Of a stretch of 64,000 nt of DNA, positions 22,300 to 34,269 are shown in pieces; the stretch's first letter is position 1, and the number at the start of each line of letters is the position of its first letter. Origin of the DNA: Gymnothorax reevesii (lineage: Eukaryota; Chordata; Actinopteri; Anguilliformes; Muraenidae); contig CM056573.1 in the NCBI GenBank assembly GCA_029721435.1, positions 153,285,947 through 153,349,946 on the forward strand. Direction: 5' to 3'. The position numbers were made by a program, and so were the translations under genes. Under the pieces are notes generated by a model. It was not told the DNA's origin, did no database searches, and worked only from the letters and a program-made list of their open reading frames with translations.

Positions 22300-24385
22300 T
22301 TTCCTCAACCAGAAGAGGATTGGGTTCACTCTCACAGTTGACCGCCAGGTGAGTGTCTTCACCACAGCGGAAACAGTACCATAGACGGGGCCTACTGGTT
22401 GCTATCGACCCTGAACAGGACTGTGTGTTCTCTCTCTTGTTAGGTGACTGGTGTCGAGCTGTGATGGAGGAGTCTCTTGAGAATGCAGGCGATGGTATCT
22501 GATGGCTCTGGACTTAGGCTGGAGTCACCTGTGCTGAGGAAGAGCAAGCTGAGGTTTCAATGCTTTACCTTCTGTTGCTTCTTGGTGCTCACTTTTAGTT
22601 CCATGAGCTGCTTTCTTCCTATCAGCTACTTGTGCTTGAACATCAGCAACCTGTCTTTTCAATGTGCTGATTTCAGTTGTGTCAGGACAGTTGACTGTGG
22701 CTTTACGTGAAATTGTAGTCTGCATGGCAGCGACCCACGCTTGTATCCCATCAAGCTGTTTCTTTAAGACTTCAGCATCAGTTGCCTCTCTTTCAGGTGT
22801 GGCACAACTGTATGCGGCTAACTGCTGGGCTGCAGCTCCAAACTTTGGGACAGTAGGACTTGGTTTGTGTACTCCGAGGTGTTTTTTCATGCGATTGTGT
22901 TTACCTGCCTGTTTGTCTTACCCTATTCAGACGAGGAGCAGTAGTTCAGCGAAGGAGGGCATTGCATTTGTTTTCCGCTCCAGCTGGAGATCAGTGATCA
23001 AGCCATCATGCCAGCAGCCTCGACAGAACTGCTTCAGGAGGTAGCGGTTTCGTTCACCCTCCGTGATGCCACCATGTCTGACTGCAGCACTCAGAGCAAC
23101 TTGCAGGTGGTTGAGATAGTCAGATGGCTTCTCATCGTTGTTCTGCAGTGTCCCCATAAACTTGGTCGACAGCTCATCTCCATCCTCCACAGAGCCATAG
23201 ACTGAATCAAGCAGCTGAAGGTACATTGATGGCAAGGCTTGAGGGCTGACATGCTTGACGACATCGGTAGCTGGGGGCAATAGGCTATCTAAGATCTTGC
23301 GGGTTCTGTGCAGGTCAGACATGGAAGGATCTGTTAAGAACAAGTCAACATTTGCTCTCCAGGTATCATAATCAAGGTCACTCTTTGGACAGGGAGACTT
23401 GCCAGAGAAGGGTCTGAGGCGGAATGAAGAGTGCGTGGGAGACATAGCTTCATTAGCTCGCATGACTTGTTCAACAACGACTCGTTTTACAGCAGGAGGG
23501 TTAACATCATTCATGGTAAGTAGTGAACGTGAGGCTGTAGCACTGTCATTATTAATACTGGCTTTGATGGACAGGGATGCTGGATGTTGAGCGTTAATGT
23601 TAGCAGCTATGCTTGGTGATGGAGCAGCTGTCAACGCAACAGGCTGCAACTGACCATTCAGACTGGTAGGGAAGGACGTTACCTGTAGGCTCTGAGCAGC
23701 GGCCTCGAGCCTTTGCAAAGCTGGTGTTAATGCCGCTTGGACATCACTTCTCAATTCACGCTGACCACGCCTAGGTGAGGGAGATGGTGGGAACACAGTT
23801 GGCAAGCTCCTGACTATCTAAGGTGAGACAGAGCGAAGCAGGAGAGAAGGCTGCTTCATGATCTGTGATTACACTTTTATATTCACAATCTCTTGACCAG
23901 TTGCATCAGAGGTGTTTGTTTGAGAGTCTTCGACTGGTGCAGCGTCAGCAAGGAGATTCACGCCTTTTACTGCACTTATCTTCATCAGTTCTGCTTGGAG
24001 TACACTTTCAAATGACTTTCCACACTTATTTGCAATGGCTTGCAATTCCTCAAGATTCCTGCAATTCCTTGGTGGCGCTGCTGCTAGCAGTGCTAGTGTA
24101 AACACTTTCGAAGGAGTGCACTTTAAAGGTAACATTTGCATCTGCTGAGCTGAGATACTCTTTTGGCAATAGGGGTCTAAATATTTGCATTGCAGAGCTA
24201 TTTGCAAATTCCACAATGGAGCAGAGATAATACTCTGATTCTGGATCGTCAATAACTAGCACTCTGTTAATGGAGCCGTAGAGTTTTAAGTGGCTCTCAA
24301 GCTCCTCATCAACTACAGTTTTAGTTAACCCATAAACAATAACTGAGTTACAAACATTTATCTTTTCATCTTTCACTATATCCAT
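22300..24385 (-). pseudogene. Gypsy gag with PNMA-like N-terminus and CCHC knuckle
   Basis: On the minus strand the ATG at 24385 starts MDIVKDEKINVCNSVIVYGL, followed by an RRM-like N-terminal domain as in PNMA-related gag proteins. A capsid region (DYDTWRANVDLFLTDPSMSD and YLNHLQVALSAAV, 23400-23000) and a Gln/Ala-rich coiled segment (22890-22525) follow. The nucleocapsid knuckle is CFRCGEDTHLAVNC at 22376-22335, which fits C-x2-C-x4-H-x4-C. Frames break near 24060, 23815, 22925 and 22440. It would have formed the particle shell and packaged RNA. Confidence 0.8.
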
Positions 24386-24465
24386 TTTACTTTATTTCTT
24401 ACCTTTTACTTGTGTCACTCAATAATACTCCACGTTCTCCTGGCTGGCTAGCTCGCCAACCTGTA

Positions 24466-24812
24466 ACCTGCCTCAGTTCTAACTGCTAATGGTAAAAGAC
24501 TGGGAGATACAGATATGTATTTCATCAGTGCATCAATTACCTCGTGAACCAGTAGTCAGAAGTTTAGGTTGCTACAGGAGAAAGGGTGCATTAGTAAAAT
24601 GAGTGACCAAGTGACCATCGCTGTTTCATCGCATATGGAGAGACCAAGTCTTAAGTTGCCAAGTACGATACTTGGAAAACGCGTCAGTAAAGGAAAATGA
24701 TTGCGAACTACCCAGGACTAATTATCATAATGGGACGTGTCTGCGCTCCGCCATTCCCGGGTCTAGAGCCGCTACTGGTTTTAAGTGTGTTGTATTGTAT
24801 TGAATGGAAAAT
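24466..24812 (-). repeat. LTR-like repeat at the gag end
   Basis: Two blocks are shared with the other end in direct orientation: acctgcctcagytctaactg through tgcattag and gagtgacc (24466-24610 against 11655-11810), and ttttaagtgygttgtattg through gaatggaaaataa (24779-24812 against 14639-14672). The middle (about 24612-24778) has no counterpart in the other copy. Canonical TG...CA ends are not obvious, so the boundaries are approximate. Confidence 0.6.
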
Positions 24813-25106
24813 AAAATTGTAGAAAAATTATTTTAAAAAAACCATTTTAGCTTTCAAACTCAACCACAGTTCCCAATAAATCAGTCTCTTTTTTTCGAAA
24901 TAAATCCCAGTCTTTGAATAAATCCCAGTCTCTGTCTTTTGGGTTTAAGATCCCGTTCTACCTTTACAGACACAGGATGAATCCTCAGTGGAAGATGATG
25001 TCTTGTAGATCAACACAGGAATCCATACAAGGAAAGGAAAAGAAAAATACCCGGCCTATAAAGGCCAAAAACAGGGTTACTGTATTGTTCACATAAATAA
25101 AATATA

Positions 25107-26590
25107 TACTCAGCAACAAAAGTTTCTGTGACACCAATATTGTTAATTATTTTTCATAACGCAATTATGAAATTGTCATACATGGTGATATCAGACTGAA
25201 ACAGTACACGTAAACACAACATTGAAATGGAAATCATGAAAATGCGAGAAAATGACTTTGCACGTGAAAATGTGCGTAAATCATGCTTGTGGATGGCAAT
25301 AAAAGAGGAGAATTTTTGGAATGTTCACATTGTGCCTGATGAACGACGGAAGCATCACTTATCGAAAACACAGCCATTTCGGATCAGGAACTCTACCCTC
25401 TAAATGCCAAGACTGTCTGAAAATGATCGGTGGAGGGCCATTGGGATGATTGAATCCGGAACCTCGCAGAGGGAAGTTGCTCATCGCCTGAATGTCCACC
25501 GAAACACCATTTGGAACTTATGGCAGCCTCATCAGCAGACAAGACATGTCAGAGACCGTCCTCGCAGCGGCCGTCCACGAGTAACCACTCCCAGACAGGA
25601 CAACTGGATTCGAACAACCCATCTCCGAAATCGATTCCAACCTGCAACCATAACTGCAAGAACGATACCTGGTTTGAGGCGACTGTCTGCACAGACAATC
25701 CGTCGCCGTCTCCGTCATTTTGGCATTGTCCCACGTCGGCCAGCACCGACGACTGCGTCTACAGTGGGCACAACAACATTGACGGTGGATCCAACGTCAG
25801 TGAGATCTTGTACTCTTCACTGATGAATCAAGATTCATGCTTAACCGATGTGATGGTCGTTTACGTGTATACCGTCGACGTGGAGAACGTTATGCCAACA
25901 ACTGTGTTCAGGAATTTGATCGTTTTGGAGGTGGTAGTGTCATGATTTGGGGAGGGATCACGGCTAGAAACAGAACAGATTTGCTTGTTATTGATGGAAA
26001 TCTGACAGGTCAAAGATATCGCGATGAAGTGCTACGGCCATTGGTGGTACCGTTTTTGATGCAACATGGTCCCGGAATAACGCTGCAACATGATAACGCC
26101 AGACCACACGTTGCAAGGATTGTACAGCAGTATCTGATGCAACAACATGTCAATGTCCTGCCATGGCCAGCCAGATCCCCAGACATGTCCCCAATCGAGC
26201 ATCTTTGGGACGAGATGGATCGACGTTTGCGGCGGTTGGATAACCCGCCAGCTACACTCCAGGAATTGCGACAACGTCTACGTCAGATTTGGAATGACAT
26301 CCCACAGCAATTTCTGGCACATCTGATTCGGTCCATGCGCCGGAGATGCGTTGCTTGCATCATGGCACGAGGAAGTCACACCCGGTATTGAAGTGTGAAG
26401 GTCACAATTGGTTAGACGTCAGACAAGTGCTTCATGACGCATGAAAATGACATTTTTCGTTTTGAGTGACGTTGGCACTGAAAAGTCAGTGTTTCTCCTG
26501 TTAAATAAACATATTGATTGCATTGAGATCTTTGCGTGTCATTTATAACATACACATAAATGGTGTCACAGAAACTTTTGTTGCTGAGTA
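25107..26590 (+). mobile_element. Tc1-type transposon with perfect ends
   Basis: The terminal inverted repeat TACTCAGCAACAAAAG continues through tttctgtgacac, and is matched perfectly by the right end finishing ...ttgctgagta at 26590. TA dinucleotides at 25105-25106 and 26591-26592 are the expected target duplication. Length is 1484 bp. The transposase inside is mutated. Confidence 0.95.
25404..26391 (+). pseudogene. Tc1 transposase (DD34E), frameshifted
   Basis: The ATG at 25404 begins MPRLSENDRWRAIGMIESG, the first of two helix-turn-helix domains, followed by the linker GRPRVTTPRQDNWIRT. The catalytic core has the first Asp in LFTDESRF (about 25820), the second in LQHDNARPHVA and the Glu in SPDMSPIEHLWDEMD, with 34 residues between the last two, which is the Tc1 DD34E spacing. 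GGGSVMIWGG is also conserved. One frameshift (about 25750) and two TGA codons just before LFTDESRF separate the halves. The enzyme cut and pasted the element; this copy cannot make it. Confidence 0.92.
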
Positions 26591-26696
26591 TACTTTTAAA
26601 TTTAAATAAATACATATCAACACACATTTTTATGCATATACTTTGTCACACAGCTTCTTAACAATTATTTTAACCACTTTTTTGTGTTAATTCAAT

Positions 26697-27177
26697 TGTT
26701 ATGTATGAGTATTTTTTGTACAGCATTATATTTAATTTGTACATGAAAATTTGTTACATGCTGTTTTGCTGCCTTAGTGGTCAGCTATATTTATTTTGTT
26801 CATTTGGCACCCTCTGGTGGCGTGTCCGTAAAACCTAATCTGATGTAATATCTCACTTCTATGTAAAAGACTAGAGCTTTCTAGAAGCTTCTGGCACCTT
26901 CCTGCCTGGAGGGGGCGGGATTACCCCGGAATGCTGAGGATATTTCCAGAAGGTTGCTAGATAAATGCTGTGTTTTTAAGCACAGCAGAGCAGACAGCAG
27001 AAGAGAGCAGAGCAGAAGCAGAGTTTTGATTTGGCAACAGTTAAATAGTGGCATTAGAGTGTTATTAGGAGTTAAATAGTGGATATTTTCTGTACAACTT
27101 TTTTTCTTGAAGAATAAATTTGTTTTAGTTTTCTTTGCTGGTTTTCTTTGTTGTGATTTTTTTTCCAAGTCATAACA
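26697..27177 (+). mobile_element. Solo LTR, 481 bp
   Basis: The block begins TGTTATG and ends CATAACA, a perfect 7-bp inverted terminal pair, and is flanked by the direct repeat CAAT at 26693-26696 and 27178-27181. A polyadenylation signal aataaa lies at about 27113, preceded by a GC-rich leader-like segment with gataaatgctg about 150 bp upstream that could act as a TATA-like element. No internal genes are present, so it fits recombination between two LTRs. Orientation is inferred from the aataaa. The family is unknown. Confidence 0.7.
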
Positions 27178-27181
27178 CAAT

Positions 27182-27755
27182 GAACTTAAGACATTTCTCA
27201 GTATTAACATGACGCAAAATGGCTGAACATTTCTTTCCCTCTTTTTTTTCCTTACTGCCGCTCACTCTCAAAAAAAATACAGAGCGAGGGTAAATGTGAA
27301 CAAAACACCGCAATATAAAACATTTTTTTCCTTTTTTCACCACCACATTCATGAAAATAATGCCTCATTGATCCATATTAACATTTACAGAAGCAGCAAA
27401 TTTCACTCTATTTATCAGACCAACTTCAGTAAAAGTTACTCACCAGAGGTTCTCGGTTCACATACACTCACACACACACTCCGGGCACAGGGCACAATAC
27501 TCATGGACTCATCAGTCCAGGATTCCACTTTTTAAGAGACAGGGACACGGGAGTACAAGTAACCTTTACAATTTAGCAATGGATGTGACAAATGACTGGA
27601 GCTAGCGCTGAAGCTAGCGCCTAGTTAGCGCCGAATGCTAATCAACATGACTCACGTTCTCCTCTGCTTCTGTTGCAAAACACACGGTCCACTCATCTAC
27701 CCATGACAAAAAAAGGGAAAGCTCCGCTCTCTGCTCTGACAATAAAAGTGACTTA
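27182..27755. other. Unassigned, no gene seen
   Basis: AT-rich with poly-T runs; the segment agctagcgctgaagctagcg at about 27600 is a short imperfect direct repeat. No coding region or mobile element recognised. Confidence 0.35.
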
Positions 27756-29102
27756 GGCCCGTATTCAGAAACGACACTCACACTCACCCTCCACTCACCA
27801 TATAGTGAGTACGACTGAAATGTAACTGGAGTGTGAGAAAGTGATCGACCTACCACTAACCGACTCCTCGCCCACTCCTCGCCAGTTGCTATTCACAAAC
27901 ATCACTCGAGCATAACTGACAGTAGTTGGCACTGGGTACCAGAGACGGTGAGTCGGCTGCTGCAAAGGGACGCACAATCCTCACCCTTCAGTGCTGAATA
28001 ACCTAAACCTGACGCAGTTTACTTTTCTTGATTCGAAAGTTCCTCGGACGAATTGGTAAAACGACAATCAAATTTATTTTTATAGCGTCGTCATACATTG
28101 CTTCACTGAATTGAGGCGTTTTTTTCGCACATAAATGACGACGTAAAATATCAGCATATCTTCATAAATTCTGTGGTCGAGTGGCTCACGAAAGGCGCAG
28201 GACAGCCCGCGAGGCTCACTAAGCAACAATCTGTGAAACGTGCCGGACATTTCCTTTTACATTCAGCGATTAAGAATGTAGAAAAGACTGGATTCTCGTG
28301 ACTTACAGCTACACGAGCCTCGCAGACCAATCCACACGCACCCCACGAGCCAGCTGAGCGCAGAATTTTCCAACACATGAGTAAAGAAAAGTGCAATGCG
28401 TGAGAGTGACTAGATATGCGTCATTCATGAAAACTGGCCACATCTGATAATGTTGAGAGTTCTCGGAGTTTTTGCAATGGTAATTTAAATTAATTGAAAA
28501 CAGGACGATAGCCTAATTATCAATGCTCATTCTAACTTAACAAGTAGAACTGGCGATACATGATAATCCTTTGGATTTTTGTAGTTCAAGTAAATAAAAT
28601 TTTATTAAATGATTGGATATGACCTTTTTTCAATCATTATCTTTAAGGGATGGTTTTGAGCTTCCCCTATTGTGAGTTCACCAGTAGCTACTGGTGGGTA
28701 CACAAATGCTAACCTCGAGTTCATCACAGTGCAGTTCGTAAACACTGGAACCAGGTGGTCAGTTAGTAAGTTACCGGCATCATTATCATCATTAGAGTTC
28801 AAATTTGCATAGTTGCGATTGCGTTGAGTGCGTGGCTGTAAATGATCCAGAGTTTTTAATGTTTGTAACCACCTGAAAGCCGTGACAACGAAATACTGGC
28901 GCAAGTTAGTGCGGCTCAAGGGAGGTGTTCCCTGCACTCAACCTTCACTCACAAAGAGACGCTATTTTCAGTGTGAGTGAGGTCTCTGAAAGCAAATAAG
29001 CGTTAAGGCAACCTCTGACTCATTTAGTATAACCTGACACTAACTAAGTTTTTGTACTCACTCGCATTCAATTAGTGTGAGTGTCGTTTCTGAATACGGG
29101 CC
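27756..29102. mobile_element. MITE with GGCCCGTATTCAGAAACG ends
   Basis: The left end ggcccgtattcagaaacgac is inverted perfectly at the right end (…gaatacgggcc at 29102), and the match continues through actcacact for about 29 bp. Subterminal gagtgag/ctcactc motifs are abundant near both ends. The flanks are TTA and CTA, a possible decayed 3-bp TSD as in PIF/Harbinger elements, so that assignment is tentative. A minus-strand frame at 28937-28605 has no recognisable domain. Confidence 0.85.
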
Positions 29103-29640
29103 CTAGACTTGGAATATCTGGCTCTCTCAGACAAAAATCGGCAGAGTCTGCAGCAGGAGGCTAGCACACAGCTGCCTTGGAGACGATTCGGCAAAGAGAG
29201 AGAGAAAACGGAAGCACCCAGGCATGTACGCCCTGAGGCGTCTGATTGGTTACACTATCACACGACCTCCTCAGATCACCTGAATCTTTTGCACTTCAAG
29301 AAAGGCACCTTCACCACACTTGAAATGAAATGAAATACTCTTCAAAAAAACAGATAAATGAACTTGTGTGTGTTGATCTTTTTAATCTATTTATTAACAT
29401 ATTTACGATTTTTAACCATAAATCCTATTATTCATTTTATGCAAGATTGTTGTTTATCTGTCACATGAAAAAAATATGAGTTTATTAATTTATATATATA
29501 TAACATAGATATGCTATCACTACTACTATTTGAGAGATGTGTCTGTCTCTCTGTCAGCAGTGCGTGGCACACAACGTATGTCACTCATCATCGTACGTCA
29601 TTACGTTACTGTGAGATAAACGCTAGCCTTATCATTTCTC
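29103..29640. other. Unassigned, no gene seen
   Basis: No repeats or coding exons could be supported here. The segment continues the flanking DNA of the MITE. Confidence 0.3.
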
Positions 29641-29647
29641 TCAAAAG

Positions 29648-29908
29648 CCAAGGTAATCTTTCGCTACAAATCCGAGCACATTATGACATTAACCATGAAC
29701 ACTCCGGCTAAGTTCACCGCATTCGCTAGTGAAATGCTTGCATCGGCTACTCTCACATTATAGAACGCCACCGTTCATCTTTACATTACAGTACAAATAC
29801 GTGCACTTGCCCAAGTATCACAGAAGTAAAGCCATGGTGATCGTTCGCTACAAATCCAAGCACATTTTGAGATTAACGATAAACACCCCGGCTAACTTCA
29901 CCGCATTA
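29648..29908. repeat. Two diverged copies of a ~77-bp block, 183 bp apart
   Basis: The block agccaaggtaatctttcgct through ggctaagttcaccgcatt (29648-29724) recurs as agccatggtgatcgttcgct through ggctaacttcaccgcatt (29831-29908), about 85 percent alike by eye. It looks like a remnant of a tandem repeat with a unit near 183 bp. Confidence 0.7.
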
Positions 29909-30878
29909 GGGTTAAAATACTTATTGTCAGCTGAAACATAGGCTATTGATCGCTGCAATAATGATCCGGTTGTAGTAATTGTTTGTTTGAATCTAAATAG
30001 CAACTACTTTTGGAGAGAGGTGTAGAAACACAAATGATTCCCTATACAAGCTGAATTACGGCACGAGACAATGAAACAAATCTCGCTGCTTAACCCATTG
30101 AGCAAGAATACGTCCAATCGATGGCTTTTTGAGGTCTTCCACAAACTTCTAAATTACTTCCCCTGAGGAGCCAGAATAAAAGTTTTTATGACGTGTTTTT
30201 AGGACATCCTCTGGACATCCCGTATTGACGTTTGCCAAATCTCTGCACAAGGTTAAAAATTAGTTGTGCTCACTCTGGGCATCTTTTCAACATCAACTGC
30301 ACACTTATTTGACAGATACTGGATGAAAAAAAAACATTCGCTTTTCTGTCTCCTCTCTCCTCCTACTTTGTTATACTTCCCTATCTTTCCAACTTTATTT
30401 CACTCTTAGATGTCACTTTTGAGTAGCTGAAATGAACGCTTATCATATCATATTATGACAAACAACACGTGCAACTGCTCAACTGTCATTCAAAAATTTG
30501 AAGAAAGTATGTTTTCCAAGAGAATTCATGTTTTCATCCATCTAATAAAATATATCTAATATAATATATTAATATTATGTATTATATATTTATATTATAA
30601 TATAATATCTAATAAAAAATGCCTCAGATTTGCGGCAAAGATTCGCATGAACGTTAATTGCCAAATCTTCGGTGCATTTGACTATTGCCTGCAATGCAAA
30701 CGTATTCCCTCTCACATTCATTTTCGGTATGCTTCACAAAATGTTTTCCACTTCACCAAGCCTATATTTTTAAAATATCTTAATAATGCATACAAAATTC
30801 CTTGATGAAAGGTGGAATTCAGAGGTCTGCTATTTATTCAGATTATTGAAATTTTTTCAATCTAACACGGCAGCCTGG
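29909..30878. other. Unassigned AT-rich region
   Basis: Holds an extreme AT tract at about 30545-30615 (atatctaatataatatatta and its near mirror image), which could form a cruciform. No gene seen. Confidence 0.4.
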
Positions 30879-31210
30879 TTAGGGCTGTCTGGTTCTCATT
30901 CTCTCTTCTTAATCATTATAGGCTACATTTTGGTTTTGATCTGTCAGTTGGCTGAATAAATGGCTTGATTGCAAGTCAGGCAAAGTACACGGGAATTGAA
31001 TTAAGGTGAGCTAATTATGCCAAGGCAATGGAGACCTGGCTGGTAATTAGTGGACTTCAAACCAAAGTTTTTCACCCGGAAGCATTTCAAATGACCGCAT
31101 TAGGTATGTGTCATAGAAAAGGTAATAAGCAATCACGTCTGTCTGCCTCATAGTGGCAATTACTTTTATTGCGCTTAAATTAATCGCCATTAATTATTTC
31201 GACAGCCCTA
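30879..31210 (+). mobile_element. TAGGGCTG-end MITE, copy 2
   Basis: Left end ttagggctgtct and, inverted, right end ctagggctgtcg bound the element. The interior is the reverse complement of 2255-2570. No 8-bp TSD could be matched. Confidence 0.65.
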
Positions 31211-31690
31211 GAAATATCTTTCGCACTTTTTTTTCTTGTGCTATTTTCCGATTAGCACAACACCTCGGTTGCTTCCTCCGCCGCTCTGTTGTAGCACGTG
31301 ATGTCAGAACGAAAGCAAATAGTTCCGATCAACAACTTATTAGAGATCAGTGCCCATTCAGTTTCTAAATGGCGGGATTCTAGCTTAGCTTGCAACACTG
31401 ATCTGGGACCAGTTTGGTCTTTCTGTGACTTTGGCAGGGCAGTTCCAAATCAGTTTTTTTTTAATTTACATACTTTTTAAAAAATATTTTCTTTTGATAT
31501 CAACAGTTAAGTTTGAATTTGTTCATAATATGCATTCGCATCTCTTCCGATTAAAATAAAAGAATAAAAAACTGAGGATTCGTAAATCATGTGATGCCCC
31601 TCCCAGCATGATGCCCCTGTGTGCGCACACCAGTCATTATATGGATGATCCGGCCTTGCATAAATGTAGTGTATTTTGTATTCTAATTCT
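31211..31690. other. Unassigned, no gene seen
   Basis: Short open frames only; nothing recognised. Confidence 0.3.
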
Positions 31691-31930
31691 GCCCCTCTCT
31701 CATGAGAAATCTAGAAAATATTAAGGCTTGAAAATGAAAAAAATAAAATTTGTGCAATTTTTTATCATTTAACACATGAAAATGACAGTTTTAAAACATT
31801 AGATGGCTGTTATTAACATATCCTAAATTTGTCATGGTGTTCTGCATTCTTTCTCAAAATCATTTTTTGAAAATATGGTATTTTTGTGGACACAGCATTT
31901 AATGGCATCAAACAAAAATAGAAAAATACT
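31691..31930. repeat. Dispersed repeat, copy related to 5671-6200
   Basis: Begins gcccctctctcatgaga and carries ctgttattaacatatcc and tggtattttt, matching the repeat at 5671-6100 in the same orientation. Confidence 0.6.
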
Positions 31931-31961
31931 ATGGCATCAAAAAAATTGAATGGCTTATGAC

Positions 31962-32110
31962 ACAGGAGAGAGAAAAAGACCCATTGGCATGTTACGAGCA
32001 GGTCTCAGCTGCCGGGAGGTGGTGCATCATCTGCACAGTCACCTGTCAACAATCAGGCAGCTGTCTGTCCGAGAATGGAAAAACGGCACTTTCGCTGACC
32101 GACCCTGATT
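31962..32110 (+). pseudogene. Tc1-like transposase N-terminal relic
   Basis: One plus-strand frame reads ERKRPIGMLRAGLSCREVV, then STIRQLSVREWKNGTFADRP, resembling the first helix-turn-helix and the linker start of Tc1 transposases (pattern RAIGML.AG.S...VA..... STI..LW). It ends in stops and no terminal repeats are nearby, so it is a fragment of an element different from the one at 25.1 kb. Confidence 0.5.
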
Positions 32111-32689
32111 AGGGTAGCCACAAGTGACAACAGTAACATTTGTTGTGGTTTTCATTCAGACATATTTTCATATCATGAGGTTTCCCCATCCTCAAGCAAT
32201 TGGAGAGAGACAGATTCTTCAGACATTTAGGCTTTATTGAGGCATATTGATAAATATAAAGCAGAGTTCTTTTTGCGCAAGAAAAACTGACATCTTTCTT
32301 TTCACACCCAGTTTTTATACCTTAATCACGAGAAATATCTTCCAAATATGGTCTTTCCACCTTCTCATTCTCACGCTACAACAGGACGGGCAAACCAAAA
32401 CACTGCCAACTGCCCTTGAGGACTAAAACCAATAGATAAGCATGCGCATCACTAAAAAGGAGAGGAAAATTACAGTCAAGAAAGGAAAAATACAGCCTAA
32501 GGAATAGGATTCAAGTCGATACATAAATGATTCAATTGATTTTGTTTTTTCAGTGACAACTAATGATTTTACTGAACAAATATTGATCAAAGCTACAGAA
32601 ATCAAATACATCACCTGATTATGTTTTTAAAATCAACTAAACAGAAGCCTGCTGTTTATGTTTGTGTGAGCTGCTCATGCATGTGGGAA
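32111..32689. other. Unassigned, no gene seen
   Basis: No coding exon or repeat could be supported. Confidence 0.3.
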
Positions 32690-32995
32690 TTGAATTGCTT
32701 GTTTGTGTCTCTGCGTGAACTGCTTGTGTGTGTGTGTACGTGTGTTGCTTGTGCCTGTGCATGTTTCTGTGTGCACTGCTCGTGTGTGTGTGTGAACTGC
32801 TTGTTTGTGTGTGTGTTTTATGTGTATGTGTTTGTGTGTGTATGTGCACGTGTGCATGTGTACATGTGCGTGTGCCTGTGCGTGTGTGCATTTGCATTGC
32901 TCATCCCCTCCCTAAGCGTAATGTGAACTACTTGTATGTGTGTGTGTTATGTTGTGTGTGTGTGTGTGTACGTGTGTGTGCGTGTGTGTGTGTTA
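32690..32995. repeat. Degenerate (TG)n microsatellite
   Basis: About 300 bp of interrupted tgtgtg runs with cgtg and catg variants, densest at 32725-32890 and 32935-32992. The open frames here (Cys/Val-rich on plus, His/Thr-rich on minus) are products of the repeat and not genes. Confidence 0.9.
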
Positions 32996-33505
32996 CTGCT
33001 GCTTACATAATATGATTATGATTATTACATATTATTGATGATGATTATTAATTATGGTTATTCAACATGGCAATTGATCATCTGATGAATATGATGAGAA
33101 ATACTGAAATATAATCCTCAACATAACTCAAGAGCGCCACATCCGGTTACAGCCTGTATGTGTCAGATTCCGGACATCAAGCCAAACTGATCTTGGGACG
33201 AGGGGTCCCAGATGTCTGAGGATGAGCGCTCGACTCCATGTACGTGAGCAACACATGCGTGCACGCGGCTCCAACAGAAAGTCGTTTCAAAATTTCCATG
33301 TAGTAGTCTTCATTTTTCAAAAGAACTTCAAACTCACACATCTCTGAAGATAGCTGTTTATCTTTGTCCATTTTCAGACCATAATCAAACCCTCTATAGC
33401 TGATGCCCCAGATATTAAAGTAACCCAAAGAAGGTCAGCGACATCACTTTCTTAAAAAAGCAGAACAGTTCAAAGCTGTGCTATCATGATTGCAATATTG
33501 TTTTC
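32996..33505. other. Unassigned; one unrecognised minus-strand ORF
   Basis: A frame at 33428-33177 (83 residues, MGYFNIWGISYRGFDYGLKM to the end) has a fairly normal composition but no domain that I recognise. It is as likely chance or an exon scrap as a gene. Confidence 0.2.
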
Positions 33506-34269
33506 TTAACACTAGAACCGCCAAGGGGGTCATTTTTGCCACCTGGCATTTTCAAATGGTTGTATCTCTGTCCACATAAAACCCCTACATCTTTAAGTTC
33601 ATGACTTTTCCTAAAGTGGATTTATTAATCATCTAGTGAATTATGGTGAGTGTGTGATAAAAAGAAAAATAAATACGACCGTTTATACCTAGAACTGCCG
33701 AGGAGTCATTTTTACCCCCTCATATCAATCACTGTATGCAGCTGTCAGTTTTCGCGCCACGCCCCTCTCGCCACTCCAGATTGCTTTGCAACGACTTTGA
33801 CAGCGATAAGAAGTGTTATTAGTATCAGCCAAAATCAGAAATCTATCAATCTACGACAAAATTTGAAACCTGGACATGAAGAGGAGGTATATGACGGCCA
33901 AAGAAGCCTGGCTGTTTTACTAGGATCTGAGTGAGGGAGAGTCGGAAGGAGGAGAGATAGCGGTGGATGTGAGTGAGGAGGAATCGGTGGGGGGAGAGAT
34001 CGATGACCCGTCATTTTTACCGGGGGATGAGTCGTCAAAGTGAGGAGAATGAGCCGATCTCACGGAGAAGGCGCCGGCTTCGGATGACAAGTGAGGAGCT
34101 GCCCTCCACACACACTCAGCCCTCAGACACAGAAGGAGCTGGCGCACCTACTGTGACAGGAAATAGCATTTTAGTTTCATAGTTTCCTAATAGTGTAGTA
34201 TTTTAGCTAGGCTAGTGCGTTAGCTAAACGAATCATAAATATTTATATTGTTTAGAGTCAGCTCAACCT

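Larger units (their letters stand above)
11655..24815 (-). mobile_element. Ty3/Gypsy LTR retrotransposon with nested insertions
   Basis: Read on the minus strand, the order is LTR-like end (24812-24466), gag with zinc knuckle, protease, reverse transcriptase, RNase H, integrase and LTR-like end. That is the Ty3/Gypsy order. A plus-strand L2 LINE splits pol at about 18396-21652, and a hAT element sits in the distal end (11833-14626). All ORFs contain stops or frameshifts. The gag N-terminus and capsid resemble the Gypsy lineage from which vertebrate PNMA and ZCCHC12/18 genes derive. Confidence 0.85.

Noticed and set aside
32621..33015. Cys/Val-rich proteins of 86-101 residues
   Set aside because: Direct translation of the interrupted TG/CA microsatellite.
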